The notes: generated by a model not told the origin, from the sequence alone. DNA of 42,402 nt from Erythrobacteraceae bacterium (GCA_027486035.1 JAIXPX010000007.1:1-42402), one strand, 5' to 3'. Counted from the first letter of the stretch, positions 1 to 12,628 are shown. Made by a program: numbers and translations.

Positions 1-37
1 AAGGGGTGTATATTTGCACCTAAGTCGTTGAGAAGTT

Positions 38-113
<76 letters not shown>

Positions 114-233
114 ATTCCGATCGCGTCGGAAACGCTATCCGGGAGCGGTGAGGCCGTGTCCCGATTCGCGTGAGGCGCTGCATTTAGCGTGTCAGGCTCG
201 CGTGGCAAGGCCCTAATCGCGACAATCTTACGC

Positions 234-1370
234 TCAGACGGCCAGACCCCGGCGCGGGGCGAGGCGGTTCCAGCGGTCGACCATCATGAGGAGGCCGATG
301 CAGATCATGTTGGTCATCATCGAGGAGCCGCCATGGCTCATCCACGGCAGCGGAATGCCCTTGGCCGGGGCCATCCCCATCACCATCAGCAGATTGATCG
401 CGATGTAGAAGAAGATCGTCGCGGTCGCACCGGCAGCCAAAAGGGCGCAGAAGCGGTCCCGGGCCTCGCCCGCGACCTTCCAGCCCCAGCGCAGGATCAG
501 GGTGTACATGGCCAGCACGAACAGCCCGCCCATGAGCCCCCATTCCTCGGCCATCGACGAGAACACGAAATCGGTGTGCGGTTCAGGCAGGTAGTTGAGG
601 TGACTCTGCGTGCCGTTGTTGAAACCCTTGCCGAAGAGCCCGCCCGATCCGATCGCAATCTTCGATTGGGCGATGTGGTAGCCGGCGCCCAGGGGATCGT
701 TCTCGGGATCGAGGAAGGTCGTGACCCGTGCGCGCTGGTAATCATGCAGCGCGAAGAAATAGATCAGAGGCAGCGCCGCCACCCCCGCGCCGCCCGCGAG
801 CAGGAACCACCACAGCGGCAGTCCGGCGAGGAACATCACCACCACGCCCCCGAAGGCGATCGCGACCGAGGTGCCGAGATCGGGCTGGAGCAGGACGAGG
901 CCGATCGGCAGCACGATCAGCATTCCCGAAGGAAGGACCGAGCGCCACGAGCCGATCATGCCCGCCGGCAGGGTCTCGTAGAAGCGCGCCATCGCCAGCA
1001 CCACCGCCGGCTTCATGATCTCGGAGGGCTGGATGCGGATGGGCCCGAACTCGAGCCAGCGCTGGCTCCCGCCGCCGACCTGACCGACGATCTCGACCGC
1101 GAGCAGCAGCAGCAGGACAGCGCAATAGGCCGGGTAGGTCAGCATCCGCACCGCGTCGCGCGGCAGCGAGGCGATGATCGCGACCATGACCGACAAGACG
1201 AGAAAGCGGATGAAGTGCGAGAGCGCGAAAGGCTCCATCGCGCCGCCGGCCGCGGAATAGAGGACCAGCCCACCAAACCCCGTAAGCAGCAGCAGGGGAA
1301 TGAGCATTTCCCACGGCAGGCGGGCGATCGGTTCGGGGACGATGCGCGGGGCACCCAGGCTGTTGCTCAT
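234..1370 (-). CDS. rodA: RodA, SEDS peptidoglycan polymerase
   Basis: Inner-membrane SEDS-family glycosyltransferase that polymerises lipid II into glycan strands for lateral wall growth, working with PBP2 (MrdA). The 378-residue product starts MSNSLGAPRIVPEP and then has about ten hydrophobic segments. SEDS hallmarks include a GSQRWLEFGPIRIQPSE stretch, a PDLGTS motif and a C-terminal PWMSHGGSS loop. I chose the start at 1370 because the upstream open frame is the antisense of mrdA, and because the ATG overlaps the mrdA stop in an ATGA, implying translational coupling. It is the last gene of the mre-mrd operon. Length is normal for the family. Confidence 0.96.
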   Translation of the reverse strand: MSNSLGAPRIVPEPIARLPWEMLIPLLLLTGFGGLVLYSAAGGAMEPFALSHFIRFLVLSVMVAIIASLPRDAVRMLTYPAYCAVLLLLLAVEIVGQVGGGSQRWLEFGPIRIQPSEIMKPAVVLAMARFYETLPAGMIGSWRSVLPSGMLIVLPIGLVLLQPDLGTSVAIAFGGVVVMFLAGLPLWWFLLAGGAGVAALPLIYFFALHDYQRARVTTFLDPENDPLGAGYHIAQSKIAIGSGGLFGKGFNNGTQSHLNYLPEPHTDFVFSSMAEEWGLMGGLFVLAMYTLILRWGWKVAGEARDRFCALLAAGATATIFFYIAINLLMVMGMAPAKGIPLPWMSHGGSSMMTNMICIGLLMMVDRWNRLAPRRGLAV

Positions 1371-3508
1371 GGCCTCGGTTCCGGCGGAGGTGGGGTGAGG
1401 GCCGCCGAAGCGGGGGCGGGGGCGGGCGAAGGCGGTGCGGGGGATGGGCCCCCTGGCGCGGCGGAGGGGTTGGCTTCGGGCCGCGGCGCGATGACTTGCT
1501 CGGCAATGGCTTCGGTCTGGGTTGCGGCGCGGCGGGCCTCGGCCTCGACCCGGTCGAAGATCTCCTCGTCCCGTCGCGGGGGGCGACTGACCGTTGCGCC
1601 GCGCTCGGCTGCATAGGACGCATAGCGCCGTTCCAGGCGCTGCTGGGCTGTGCCGCCCCAACCCGCCTCGAGCGCGGCGAGCGCTTCCAGCCCCTTGGCG
1701 GGATCGAACAGAAAGGTCATCACGTCACGCGCGATCGGATAGGCCGCGCCAGAGCCGCCCCCGTGCTCGATCACGACAGCGCCGGCATAGCGCGGGTTGT
1801 CATAGGGGGCGAAAAAGATGAAGAGGCCGTGGTCGCGGTACTTCCATGGACCCGACTTGCCGTTCGAGATGGAGAGCGAAACGACCTGGGCGGTGCCGGT
1901 CTTGCCCGCCATCAGCGTGCCCTCGATCGGCAGACGCGCGCGCCCTGCGGTGCCGGGGCCGTTGACGACATCGCTCATCGCCTGGCGGACATAGTCCACC
2001 TGCTCGGACGGAAAGTCGATGGTGTCGAAGCCTTTGGGTTTGGTGTCGAGCGTCAGGCGCGGCATGACGTGCTTGCCGGTGGCGAGGCGCGAGGCCATCA
2101 CCGCGAGCTGAAGCGGGCTGGAGAGCATGTAACCTTGCCCGATGGTGGCATTGACCGTGTCGAAGGTCTGCCACTCTCGGCCCCACTTCTTCATCTTCCA
2201 GGCGGGATCGGGCACGGTGCCGAAGAACTGGCTGATTACAGGCAGGGGGAATTCCTGTCCCATCCCGCAGCGCCGCGCCATGGCGGCAATCGGGTCCATC
2301 CCGGTGCGCTGGGCCATGGCATAGAAATAGACGTCGCAGCTCTGGTAGATGGCCTTGGCCATGTTGGTCGGGCCGTGGCCGCGCCGGTTCCAGCAGCCGA
2401 ACACGCGGTTGCCCACCCGCAGGCCCCCGGCGCAGTTGACGGTCTCCTCCGGATCGATCCCGGCCTGCATCAGTGCCATCGAGACCATCGGCTTGACCGT
2501 GGAGCCGGGCGGATAGAGCCCCTTCAAGACCTTGTTGCGCAGCGGCACGCGCTCGTCGTCGCGCAGCATCGCATATTCCACGCCGCCGATCCCGTCGGAG
2601 AAGGAATTGGGATCGAAGCTCGGCATCGAGGCCATGCACAAGAGGTCGCCGCTGCGGCAGTCCATCACAACGACCGAGCCGCTCTCAAGCCCGATGCGGC
2701 GCGCGGCATAGTCCTGGAGCGGACCGTCGATGGTGAGGCGGATGGGATTGCCCTGCACGTCCTCGCGCGTTTCGAGATCGCGCACGATACGCCCGCCTGC
2801 GGTGACCTCGACCCGCCGCGCTCCGGGGATACCGCGCAGCTCCTTCTCGAACCGCTTCTCGAGCCCGTCCTTGCCGATCTTGTAGCCCGGCGTGATCAGC
2901 AGCGGGTTGGGCTCTTTTTCATATTCCTCGGCCGAGGCGGGGCCGACATAGCCGACCAGATGCCCGACCGAGGATGCGGTGGGGTAGAAGCGCGAAAAGC
3001 CGCGCTGGGGGACAACCCCGGGGAACTCGGGCAGGCGCACGCTCAGGGCGGCGAACTGCTCGTAACGCAGCCCGCTTGCGACCTCGACGGGCTGGAAGCC
3101 GCGCGCGCCCGCCACCTTGTCCTTGATATCGGCGATCCGTGACGGCTCGAGCGCCAGCAGCGCGCCGAGGCGGTCGATCGTGCCCTCTGGGTCCTCGAGC
3201 CGTTCGGGGATGAGATCGACCCGGAAGTCGGCGCGGTTCGAGGCGAGGGGGGCCCCGTCGCGGTCGAGAATCCAGCCCCGGCGCGGCGGGATGAGCGTGA
3301 GGTTGACGCGGTTGCTCTCGGATTCGAGGCGGTATTTCTCGTTCTCGGCAATCGCCAGATAGCCGAGCCGGAGGGCAAGGAGCACGCCGATCCCGCCCTG
3401 CACCGCGCCGATCACCACTGCGCGGCGCTCGAAGGTGCCGCGCAGGATCGAGGCGCTGATGATCCGCGTCCTGGGGCGGGGCCCGTCGCCGAAGAACGGG
3501 ATCTTCAT
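1367..3508 (-). CDS. mrdA: Penicillin-binding protein 2 (elongasome transpeptidase)
   Basis: Class B PBP, a D,D-transpeptidase that cross-links the glycan made by RodA during cell elongation. The 713-residue product has one N-terminal membrane anchor (about residues 30-50), a PBP dimerisation region beginning near the PPRRGWILDRDG motif, and a C-terminal transpeptidase domain. The catalytic tetrad STVK is at residues 336-339, an SCD motif follows near residue 395, and KTGT starts at residue 536. The C-terminal 60-70 residues are a proline/alanine-rich tail. The start at 3508 forms TGATG with the mreD stop, and the 3' end overlaps rodA by 4 bp. An open frame runs upstream of 3508 but is antisense to mreD, so it is not used. 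Confidence 0.96.
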   Translation of the reverse strand: MKIPFFGDGPRPRTRIISASILRGTFERRAVVIGAVQGGIGVLLALRLGYLAIAENEKYRLESESNRVNLTLIPPRRGWILDRDGAPLASNRADFRVDLIPERLEDPEGTIDRLGALLALEPSRIADIKDKVAGARGFQPVEVASGLRYEQFAALSVRLPEFPGVVPQRGFSRFYPTASSVGHLVGYVGPASAEEYEKEPNPLLITPGYKIGKDGLEKRFEKELRGIPGARRVEVTAGGRIVRDLETREDVQGNPIRLTIDGPLQDYAARRIGLESGSVVVMDCRSGDLLCMASMPSFDPNSFSDGIGGVEYAMLRDDERVPLRNKVLKGLYPPGSTVKPMVSMALMQAGIDPEETVNCAGGLRVGNRVFGCWNRRGHGPTNMAKAIYQSCDVYFYAMAQRTGMDPIAAMARRCGMGQEFPLPVISQFFGTVPDPAWKMKKWGREWQTFDTVNATIGQGYMLSSPLQLAVMASRLATGKHVMPRLTLDTKPKGFDTIDFPSEQVDYVRQAMSDVVNGPGTAGRARLPIEGTLMAGKTGTAQVVSLSISNGKSGPWKYRDHGLFIFFAPYDNPRYAGAVVIEHGGGSGAAYPIARDVMTFLFDPAKGLEALAALEAGWGGTAQQRLERRYASYAAERGATVSRPPRRDEEIFDRVEAEARRAATQTEAIAEQVIAPRPEANPSAAPGGPSPAPPSPAPAPASAALTPPPPEPRP

Positions 3509-4062
3509 CAGTTGATCGTCCGTGCACGGGCGAGGCGGAAGCGGTCGAGTCCTGCCACGGCTCGCGCGACGATCGGATAGAACAGGACCGACAGCAGGCC
3601 CTGTGGCAGGGCCGCTGTGAGCATATCGGAGGTCAGGCTCGCGCCGGAGGCGAGCAGGGCCACGAGCCAGTAGACCACCGACATCACCCCGGCCGTAAAC
3701 CAGTCCTGCCAGAACCCGCGCCATGGGAAGCGCGTCTCGATCATCTCGATGGTGATCATGGCGAGCGACCACAGCAGGATCGCGCTGCCGAAAGGCTGGC
3801 CGCTGACGAGGTCGTCAAAGGCACCGAGCGGCGCGCCGGCCCAGAGTGGCATGAGCCCCGGCCGGACCATGCGCCACCCCAGCAGCAGTAGAAAGCCGAA
3901 GGGGGGGGAGAGCGGCATGAGATCCGCGACCAGCAGAACCGGCAGCAGCGAGCCGAGCATGATGGTCAGATAGGGAACGCTGACCGCGCGCCACGGCGAG
4001 GCGGCGCGGTTGATGCGCTTGCCATAGATGTCCGAACGCGCGCGGGGATCGAGCCGCTCCAT
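3508..4062 (-). CDS. mreD: Rod shape-determining protein MreD
   Basis: Small integral membrane protein of the elongasome; in other bacteria it links MreC with PBP2/RodA. The 184-residue product has about five hydrophobic segments after a basic N-terminus (for example VPYLTIMLGSLLPVLLVADL). Sequence conservation in MreD is low, so the call rests on size, membrane topology and its position exactly between mreC and mrdA. It is joined to both neighbours by overlapping stop and start codons, which makes coordinated translation likely. Confidence 0.9.
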   Translation of the reverse strand: MERLDPRARSDIYGKRINRAASPWRAVSVPYLTIMLGSLLPVLLVADLMPLSPPFGFLLLLGWRMVRPGLMPLWAGAPLGAFDDLVSGQPFGSAILLWSLAMITIEMIETRFPWRGFWQDWFTAGVMSVVYWLVALLASGASLTSDMLTAALPQGLLSVLFYPIVARAVAGLDRFRLARARTIN

Positions 4063-5027
4063 CAGCCGGGCGTCTCGATCCCGTCGGGGACAGGGGCAGA
4101 GGGGGCAGGGGCAGTCGGCCTCGGAGACGTCCTGCGAGACGGCACAGGCGCAGGGCCCTCTGTTGCGCTCAGCACCTCGACGGCAGCGAACTGGGCAATC
4201 GGCTCGATGGCAACGTAATTGGTCGCACCAGGTTCGGCGACAAGCCGGGCGATGCCGCCGTCAGGCGTGATCTTCGCGATCACCGCGACCGCAACCCCGG
4301 GTCGGTAATAGCCGCCCGCACCGCTCGTCACCATCAGATCGCCGACCTTCAGCGGGTTAACCCCGAGGTTCACCAGCCGGATACGCAGCAAGCCGTCCCC
4401 GCGCCCCTCGGCAAAGGCGATCACGTTGTCCGTGGCGCGGCGCACCGGGAGCACGCTCTCGCTGTCGGTGAGCAGCAGCACCCGCGCCGAGCTCCTTCCC
4501 GTCTCGAGCACGCGGCCGATCACCCCGCGTTCGGACAGAACAGGCATTCCCGGGCGCACGCCATTCGCCGCACCGACGCCGATATAGGCATGGCGACGGC
4601 CGCTTGTGGCGCTCGAGCCGACGATGCGAGCGACCGCCACGGGCTTCGCTTCGCTTTCCCGCAGGCCGAGAAGGCCTTTCAGCCGCGCATTCTCGGCCCT
4701 GACGGCCTCGGCTTCGGCGAGGCGGATGCGCGCGATCTCCATCTCGCGGCGAAGCTCGGCGTTCTGCCGGCCCGCGTTAATGTAACCGGCGATCCCGGCG
4801 AACAGGCTCTGAGAGCCTGCGCGTGCCGCCGCGCTTGCTTCTCCGGCCGGAGCAACCGCGTCGGTGGCAGCTCCGCGCAAAGGCGCAAAGGCCGCGGGCT
4901 GCCACAGCGACAGCGCGAGCAAGGCGAAGCCGAGCAATGCCCCCGCTCCGGCCAGAAGATAGCCGGTGAACAGCGAGTATTGCGCCTTCTTCGAAAAGCC
5001 CGAGCGGCGCGAAGAGGGGGGCGCCAT
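4062..5027 (-). CDS. mreC: Rod shape-determining protein MreC
   Basis: Bitopic protein that scaffolds the elongasome in the periplasm and activates PBP2. The 321-residue product has a basic N-terminus, one membrane segment at about residues 20-45, and a coiled coil (about 90-125, with the heptad-like run AEAEAVRAENARLKGLLG). Beta-barrel domains follow, with the familiar AYIGVGAANGVRPGMPV and GLLRIRLVNL-type segments. The tail after about residue 285 is rich in Pro, Ala and Ser and is probably disordered. It lies 35 bp downstream of mreB and overlaps the start of mreD. Confidence 0.95.
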   Translation of the reverse strand: MAPPSSRRSGFSKKAQYSLFTGYLLAGAGALLGFALLALSLWQPAAFAPLRGAATDAVAPAGEASAAARAGSQSLFAGIAGYINAGRQNAELRREMEIARIRLAEAEAVRAENARLKGLLGLRESEAKPVAVARIVGSSATSGRRHAYIGVGAANGVRPGMPVLSERGVIGRVLETGRSSARVLLLTDSESVLPVRRATDNVIAFAEGRGDGLLRIRLVNLGVNPLKVGDLMVTSGAGGYYRPGVAVAVIAKITPDGGIARLVAEPGATNYVAIEPIAQFAAVEVLSATEGPAPVPSRRTSPRPTAPAPSAPVPDGIETPG

Positions 5028-5062
5028 GGCTTAGGATTCCTTCCGGATTGCGCGGCTTGCGA

Positions 5063-8235
<3,173 letters not shown>

Positions 8236-8253
8236 CCTTTCCTGGCGCATCCC

Positions 8254-8291
8254 TCGTCGCTCCGATCCCCGTGTCGAGCACGGGGCGACGA
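8254..8291. repeat. GC-rich palindrome between convergent mutL and phosphodiesterase genes
   Basis: CCCCGTG (8267-8273) pairs with CACGGGG (8279-8285) around TCGAG, extended by CGTCG (8255-8259) with CGACG (8286-8290). There is no T-tract on either strand, so it is more likely a dispersed palindromic repeat than a classic terminator, although it could act as a transcription barrier between the converging genes. Confidence 0.55.
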
Positions 8292-8293
8292 TC

Positions 8294-9502
8294 TCAGCGT
8301 GACTTGAGCGCCGCCTTCACATCCGCCAGCTTGCCGTCGGCATCGGCATCCTCGGGCAGTCCGAGTGTGGCGCGCAGGAGGGCGGCGACCGCGACATTGT
8401 CGAACACCGGCAGCTTCGCGCCTTTGGCGAAGGCGGGGCCGCGCGCGATGAACAGGGCGAGCATTTCGGGGTCGGCATTGTCATAGCCATGGGCGCCGCC
8501 CTTCACGGGGTAGACAGGCGGACCGGCGAGGATGGTCCAGCCCTCCTCGGCGATGCAGATGATTGCGGCGACGCGCGGGTTCCTGCCCCAGTGCAGGCGC
8601 GCAGGCAGATCTTCCTTGCGCGTGCAGGTCATGTGCTCGTGGGGTTTGAGTAAGGCCTCGGCGACGCGATTGTCGGTGCCGGTCACCGGCTCGATCGCGG
8701 CGTAGGGACCGGTCTCCACCGGCACATAGCTTGCGCGGTCGATCAGGCCGTCAAGCTGGATCACGCGGCTATCGTCGGTCGCACGCATCCCGTGGTCGGC
8801 CACGATCACGAGGTTGAGCGGCACGCCGAGCGCCGCCGCGCCGTCGACCAGTTCGCCGATCCGCGCGTCCACCTCGGCGAGCGATGCGTTGACCTCGGCG
8901 CTGTCGGGACCGAAGCGGTGGCCCGCGGTGTCGACCGTGTCGAAATAGATCGTCGCGAAGGCCGGACGGATTGCGGCGGGGCGGCGCAGCCAATCGATGA
9001 GGGTGTTCACCCGCTGCACATTGCCCACGTTCTGATCGTAGCGCAGCCAGTCTGACGGGCGCTTGCCCTCGAACGCCACCTCGCTCCCCGGCCAGAACAT
9101 CGTTGCGGTGCGAATTCCGGCTTTCTCGGCCGTGATCCAGACCGGTTCGGCCTCGTTCCACCAGAAGGGATCGAGCGCCTGGGCCGCATTGCCGAGGCTG
9201 AACATCACCCCTGGGCGGCGCGGATCGATCATCGAATTGCCGGAAATGCCGTTGCGGTCGGGGCGCTTGCCGGTGACGAGGGCATAGTGGTTGGGAAAGG
9301 TCTTGGTGGGAAAGCTCGGCCGCATCGGCCCGGTCGCGCCGTCCTTTGCCAGCGCGGCAAGGCGCGGGGTCAGGCCGCGGTCGAGATAGTCGGCGCGGAA
9401 CCCGTCGATCCCGACGAGCACGGTGACGGGGCGCTGCGCCTCTTTCGCCTGCGCTGCGAAAGGGGTGAGGACAAGGGCGGCGATAAGGAGGATCAATCGC
9501 AT
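8294..9502 (-). CDS. Secreted NPP-type phosphodiesterase (alkaline phosphatase superfamily)
   Basis: Ectonucleotide pyrophosphatase/phosphodiesterase-like enzyme, probably periplasmic and hydrolysing phosphodiester or pyrophosphate bonds of nucleotides or similar substrates; the exact substrate cannot be read. The 402-residue product has a clear signal peptide (MRLILLIAALVLTPFAAQA). Metal-site and nucleophile features appear in family order: GIDGFRADY with a metal Asp, SFPTKTFPNHY with the nucleophile Thr, DTVDTAGHRFGPDS, VADHGM, and GAHGYDN with the last His. It faces mutL and lies just downstream of ychF on the same strand, with a 38-bp gap. Confidence 0.87.
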   Translation of the reverse strand: MRLILLIAALVLTPFAAQAKEAQRPVTVLVGIDGFRADYLDRGLTPRLAALAKDGATGPMRPSFPTKTFPNHYALVTGKRPDRNGISGNSMIDPRRPGVMFSLGNAAQALDPFWWNEAEPVWITAEKAGIRTATMFWPGSEVAFEGKRPSDWLRYDQNVGNVQRVNTLIDWLRRPAAIRPAFATIYFDTVDTAGHRFGPDSAEVNASLAEVDARIGELVDGAAALGVPLNLVIVADHGMRATDDSRVIQLDGLIDRASYVPVETGPYAAIEPVTGTDNRVAEALLKPHEHMTCTRKEDLPARLHWGRNPRVAAIICIAEEGWTILAGPPVYPVKGGAHGYDNADPEMLALFIARGPAFAKGAKLPVFDNVAVAALLRATLGLPEDADADGKLADVKAALKSR

Positions 9503-9540
9503 CGGTCTGGCCTCATGCGGGAGGAATGGAGGGAGCCTTG

Positions 9541-10641
9541 TCAGACGTTGAACTTGAAGAGCAGCACGTCGCCGTCCTGCACCACGTATTCCTTGCCTTC
9601 CTGCCTGAGCTTGCCCGCCTCCTTCGCGCCGACCTCGCCGCCGAGGGCGATGTAGTCCTCGTAGGCGATGGTCTCGGCGCGGATGAAGCCGCGTTCGAAA
9701 TCCGAGTGGATCTCGCCTGCGGCCTGCGGCGCCTTGGCACCCGCCGGGAAGGTCCAGGCGCGCGCTTCCTTGGGGCCGGCGGTGAAGAAGGTCTTGAGGC
9801 CGAGCAGCTTGTATCCGGCGCGGATCACGCGGGCGAGGCCGCTTTCGGTAAGGCCCAGGGCTTCGAGGAACTCGCCCCGGTCCTCTTCGGGCATGGCAAC
9901 AAGCTCGGCCTCGATGGCGGCGGAGACCACCACCGCCTCGGCACCCTCGGCGGCGGCCTTGGCGAAGACCTTCTCGGAAAGCGCGTTACCGGTCGCGGCA
10001 TCTTCCTCGGCGACATTGCAGACATAGAGCACCGGCTTGGCGGTCAGCAGCTTTGCCTGCTTGAACAGGCGCGCTTCCTCGTCGTCGTTAGGGACGGTGA
10101 GGCGGGCGGGCTTGCCCTCGCGCAGCAGCTCCAGCGCCTGGCCGAGCACGCTCGCCATCGCCTTGGCTTCCTTGTCGCCCCCGGTCGCGCGCTTGGCTGC
10201 GGCGGGGACGCGCTTTTCGAGGCTTTCGAGGTCAGAGAGCATCAATTCGGTCTCGACCACCTCGGCATCGGCGATGGGATCGACCTTGTTGGCGACGTGC
10301 TGGATGTCGTCATCCTCGAAGCAGCGCAGCACGTGGACGATGGCGTCGACCTCGCGGATATTGCCGAGGAACTGGTTGCCGAGACCCTCGCCCTTGCTCG
10401 CGCCCTTCACGAGGCCGGCGATATCGACGAAGCCCAGCTGGGTTTCGATGATCTTGGCGCTCTTGGCGATGGCGGCGATCTTCTGGAGGCGCTCGTCAGG
10501 GACGGCGACCTGGCCGACATTGGGCTCGATGGTGCAGAAGGGATAGTTCGCCGCCTGCGCGGCCTGCGTCTCGGTGAGCGCATTGAACAGAGTGGACTTG
10601 CCGACATTCGGCAGGCCGACGATCCCGCAACGGAAACCCAT
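9541..10641 (-). CDS. ychF: YchF/Ola1 family redox-regulated ATPase
   Basis: Obg-related P-loop protein that prefers ATP and binds ribosomes; in other bacteria it affects stress responses and leaderless translation. The 366-residue product starts MGFRCGIVGLPNVGKSTLFN (Walker A), has DIAGLVKGASKGEGLGNQFL (G3 region), an altered G4 motif NVAE that is typical of YchF, a coiled-coil arm in the middle, and a C-terminal TGS domain (FFTAGPKEARAW to DGDVLLFKFNV). Size and all motifs are normal. It sits downstream of pth, the usual partner of ychF in proteobacteria, with one small kinase-like gene between them. Confidence 0.97.
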   Translation of the reverse strand: MGFRCGIVGLPNVGKSTLFNALTETQAAQAANYPFCTIEPNVGQVAVPDERLQKIAAIAKSAKIIETQLGFVDIAGLVKGASKGEGLGNQFLGNIREVDAIVHVLRCFEDDDIQHVANKVDPIADAEVVETELMLSDLESLEKRVPAAAKRATGGDKEAKAMASVLGQALELLREGKPARLTVPNDDEEARLFKQAKLLTAKPVLYVCNVAEEDAATGNALSEKVFAKAAAEGAEAVVVSAAIEAELVAMPEEDRGEFLEALGLTESGLARVIRAGYKLLGLKTFFTAGPKEARAWTFPAGAKAPQAAGEIHSDFERGFIRAETIAYEDYIALGGEVGAKEAGKLRQEGKEYVVQDGDVLLFKFNV

Positions 10642-10712
10642 GATGTGTTTTCTCTTGGCTAGCTGGAAAGCGCGGCCCTTAGCGGGCGGGTGCGCCGATG
10701 GCTAGAGGCCGA

Positions 10713-11219
10713 TCAGGCGAGGCCGCTCTGTGCGCGCCATTCGGCCAGCGCGGCGGGCGAAGTCAGGCGGATCAGGGTGCCGGTGTAGCCTGCGAGCGTC
10801 GCCTCGGTGCGGACGCGCGGGCCGCTGTTCCAGTTCATCACATACCAGAAGAAGCCGAGGTCGAAGCGCTCGGGGCAGCCTTCGGGCATGTCGGGGCGCG
10901 ACTGGCCACGATGGGTGACGATCCGCTTCAACAAACGCCCCAGGCACAGGCGGATGGGGAAATCGAGATAGATCACCGTGTCCGCCCGTTCGAGGCGGGG
11001 CGCTAGGAGGCTGCCGTAATTGCCCTCGATCAGCCACGCATCCTGCGCGAGAACATCCATCAGGCGCGCGCGCAACTCGTCCTTGCCGGTCTCGACCCAC
11101 CCGGCCTGCCACCCGAGCTGGTCCATGTGGACAAGCGGCAGGCCCATGCGCGGCGCGAGTTCGCGGGCCAGCGTGCTCTTGCCCGAACCGCAAGGGCCGA
11201 TGACGAGGACGCGGCGCAT
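10713..11219 (-). CDS. Small P-loop NTPase, FlaR/adenylate-kinase-like
   Basis: A 168-residue protein with Walker A GPCGSGKST at residues 8-16 and the layout of the DNA topology modulation (FlaR)-like or AAA_18 group of small kinases: substrate-loop region PLVHMDQLGWQAGW, WLIEGNYGS, YLDFPIRLCLGRLLKR, then an Arg-rich LID-like part. The substrate is unknown, and the name FlaR says little about function. It starts 8 bp after the pth stop and is followed by ychF, so the three are probably cotranscribed. Confidence 0.8.
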   Translation of the reverse strand: MRRVLVIGPCGSGKSTLARELAPRMGLPLVHMDQLGWQAGWVETGKDELRARLMDVLAQDAWLIEGNYGSLLAPRLERADTVIYLDFPIRLCLGRLLKRIVTHRGQSRPDMPEGCPERFDLGFFWYVMNWNSGPRVRTEATLAGYTGTLIRLTSPAALAEWRAQSGLA

Positions 11220-11227
11220 GCCTCCGC

Positions 11228-11809
11228 CTAGCCCTGCATCCTCAGCGCGACATCGCTCATGAAGCGCACCTCGTCACCCTTGGCGAGCCATTCCGCCTCG
11301 GCCCCGAGCGCGCCGAGCATGGCGGCCAGATCGTCCTCCTCGGCCTTGGCGAAGTTGCCGAGCACATGGCCGGTCACCCGGTCCTTGTGCCCCGGATGGC
11401 CGATGCCGAGGCGGATGCGGCGATAATCGGGCGCGCCGAGACTGGCGCAGTGCTGGTCGATCGAGCGAAGGCCATTGTGCCCGGCGTGGCCGCCGCCCTG
11501 CTTCACCTTGACCTTGAAGGGTGCAAGGTCGAGCTCGTCGTGGAACACGGTGAGCGCCTCGGTCCCCAGCTTGTAGAACCGCAGAGCCTCTCCGACCGCA
11601 CGGCCGCTCTCGTTCATGAAGGTGGCGGGCTTCAGCAGCAGAACCTTCTGCGCGCCGATCCGGCCTTCCTGCACCCAGCCGGAGAACTTGGTCTGCACCG
11701 GGCCGAAGGCGTGCATGTCGGCGATCACGTCCACCGCCATGAAGCCGACATTGTGCCGGTGAAGCGCATAGCGCGGTCCGGGATTTCCGAGGCCGACCCA
11801 GATCTGCAT
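11228..11809 (-). CDS. pth: Peptidyl-tRNA hydrolase
   Basis: Recycles peptidyl-tRNAs released from stalled ribosomes. The 193-residue product begins MQIWVGLGNPGPRYALHRHN, carrying the catalytic His in HNVGF. FMNESG, FHDELDL and GGHAGHNGLRSI are the other family signatures. A longer frame extends upstream as antisense of rplY and is not used. It follows rplY on the same strand, but a strong hairpin terminator lies between them, so pth must depend on read-through or its own promoter. Confidence 0.97.
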   Translation of the reverse strand: MQIWVGLGNPGPRYALHRHNVGFMAVDVIADMHAFGPVQTKFSGWVQEGRIGAQKVLLLKPATFMNESGRAVGEALRFYKLGTEALTVFHDELDLAPFKVKVKQGGGHAGHNGLRSIDQHCASLGAPDYRRIRLGIGHPGHKDRVTGHVLGNFAKAEEDDLAAMLGALGAEAEWLAKGDEVRFMSDVALRMQG

Positions 11810-11834
11810 GACGTGTCCCCTAGCTGTGTCCTGC

Positions 11835-11872
11835 AAAAAACGAAACGCCGGACTTCTTGCGAAGCCCGGCGT
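11835..11872 (-). terminator. Rho-independent terminator after rplY
   Basis: On the minus strand the stem ACGCCGG-GCTTC (11872-11861) pairs with GAAG-T-CCGGCGT (11856-11845) around GCAA, with one mismatch. TTCG and a run of six T (11840-11835) follow. It lies 29 bp after the rplY stop and 26 bp before the pth start. Confidence 0.85.
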
Positions 11873-11900
11873 CCGTAAGCCGTCGATGGCGCGGCGCGGA

Positions 11901-12512
11901 TTATTCCGCGTCGGCGGTCGTCGTGTCGCCTTCGCTGCTCTTGAGCGCCGAGGGGGCGACGAGCGTGGCGATGGTGAAGTCGCGGTCGGTGATCGCGCTG
12001 GCAACGCCCTTGGGCAGGGTGACGTCGCTGATGTGGATCGAATCCCCCACATCCTTGCCGCCGACATCGACATGGATCTCGTCGGGGATGCTGTCGCTGG
12101 CGCAGACCAGTTCGAGTTCGTGACGCACGATGTTGAGCACGCCGCCCTTCTTGAGGCCGGGCGAGCCTGCCTCGTTGACGAACACCACGGGCACCTGGAC
12201 GGTGACCCGCGCATCGCCGGTCAGGCGGAGGAAGTCGACATGGGTCGGGCGGTCAGTGACGGGGTGGAAGGCGACGTCCTTGGGGAGCGTGCGGATGGTC
12301 TGGCCACCGATCTCGATGTTGACGATCGAGTTCATGAAGTGGCCGGTCATCAGCTGACGGACCAGTTCCTTCTGCTCGACGTGGATCAGGGTGGGTTCTT
12401 CCTTGCCGCCATAGATGACAGCAGGAGTCCGACCTTCGCGGCGAAGTGCTCGGGAGGCTCCCTTGCCAGCCCGTTCGCGCGCTTCGGCCGGCAGGTTCAG
12501 AGCTTCGCTCAT
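11901..12512 (-). CDS. rplY: 50S ribosomal protein L25 (CTC/TL5 form)
   Basis: Binds 5S rRNA in the large subunit. The 203-residue product has the N-terminal L25 domain ([20 protein letters not shown], then [10 protein letters not shown]) and the longer C-terminal TL5/CTC domain (about residues 100-190, with [20 protein letters not shown]). It ends in an acidic tail. Position next to pth is the common arrangement in proteobacteria. Its own terminator follows directly. Confidence 0.97.
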   Translation of the reverse strand: MSEALNLPAEARERAGKGASRALRREGRTPAVIYGGKEEPTLIHVEQKELVRQLMTGHFMNSIVNIEIGGQTIRTLPKDVAFHPVTDRPTHVDFLRLTGDARVTVQVPVVFVNEAGSPGLKKGGVLNIVRHELELVCASDSIPDEIHVDVGGKDVGDSIHISDVTLPKGVASAITDRDFTIATLVAPSALKSSEGDTTTADAE

Positions 12513-12628
12513 GGTCGTGCCTTTCGAATGCGTGTTGATAGGTTAGTCACCGGCGCGACCGCCTCCAGGGATGACCGGAAGCGCCGAAGCGCGGGCCCTT
12601 AGAGGCCAATGGCGCGCTTGGCAACCAT

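Noticed and set aside
189..1616. Long plus-strand open frame opposite rodA and mrdA
   Set aside because: It is antisense to two certain genes, with His/Arg/Gln-rich composition typical of shadow frames in GC-rich DNA.
11835..11872. Palindromic mobile repeat between rplY and pth
   Set aside because: The hairpin ends in a clean T6 tract on the strand of rplY, so a terminator explains it better.
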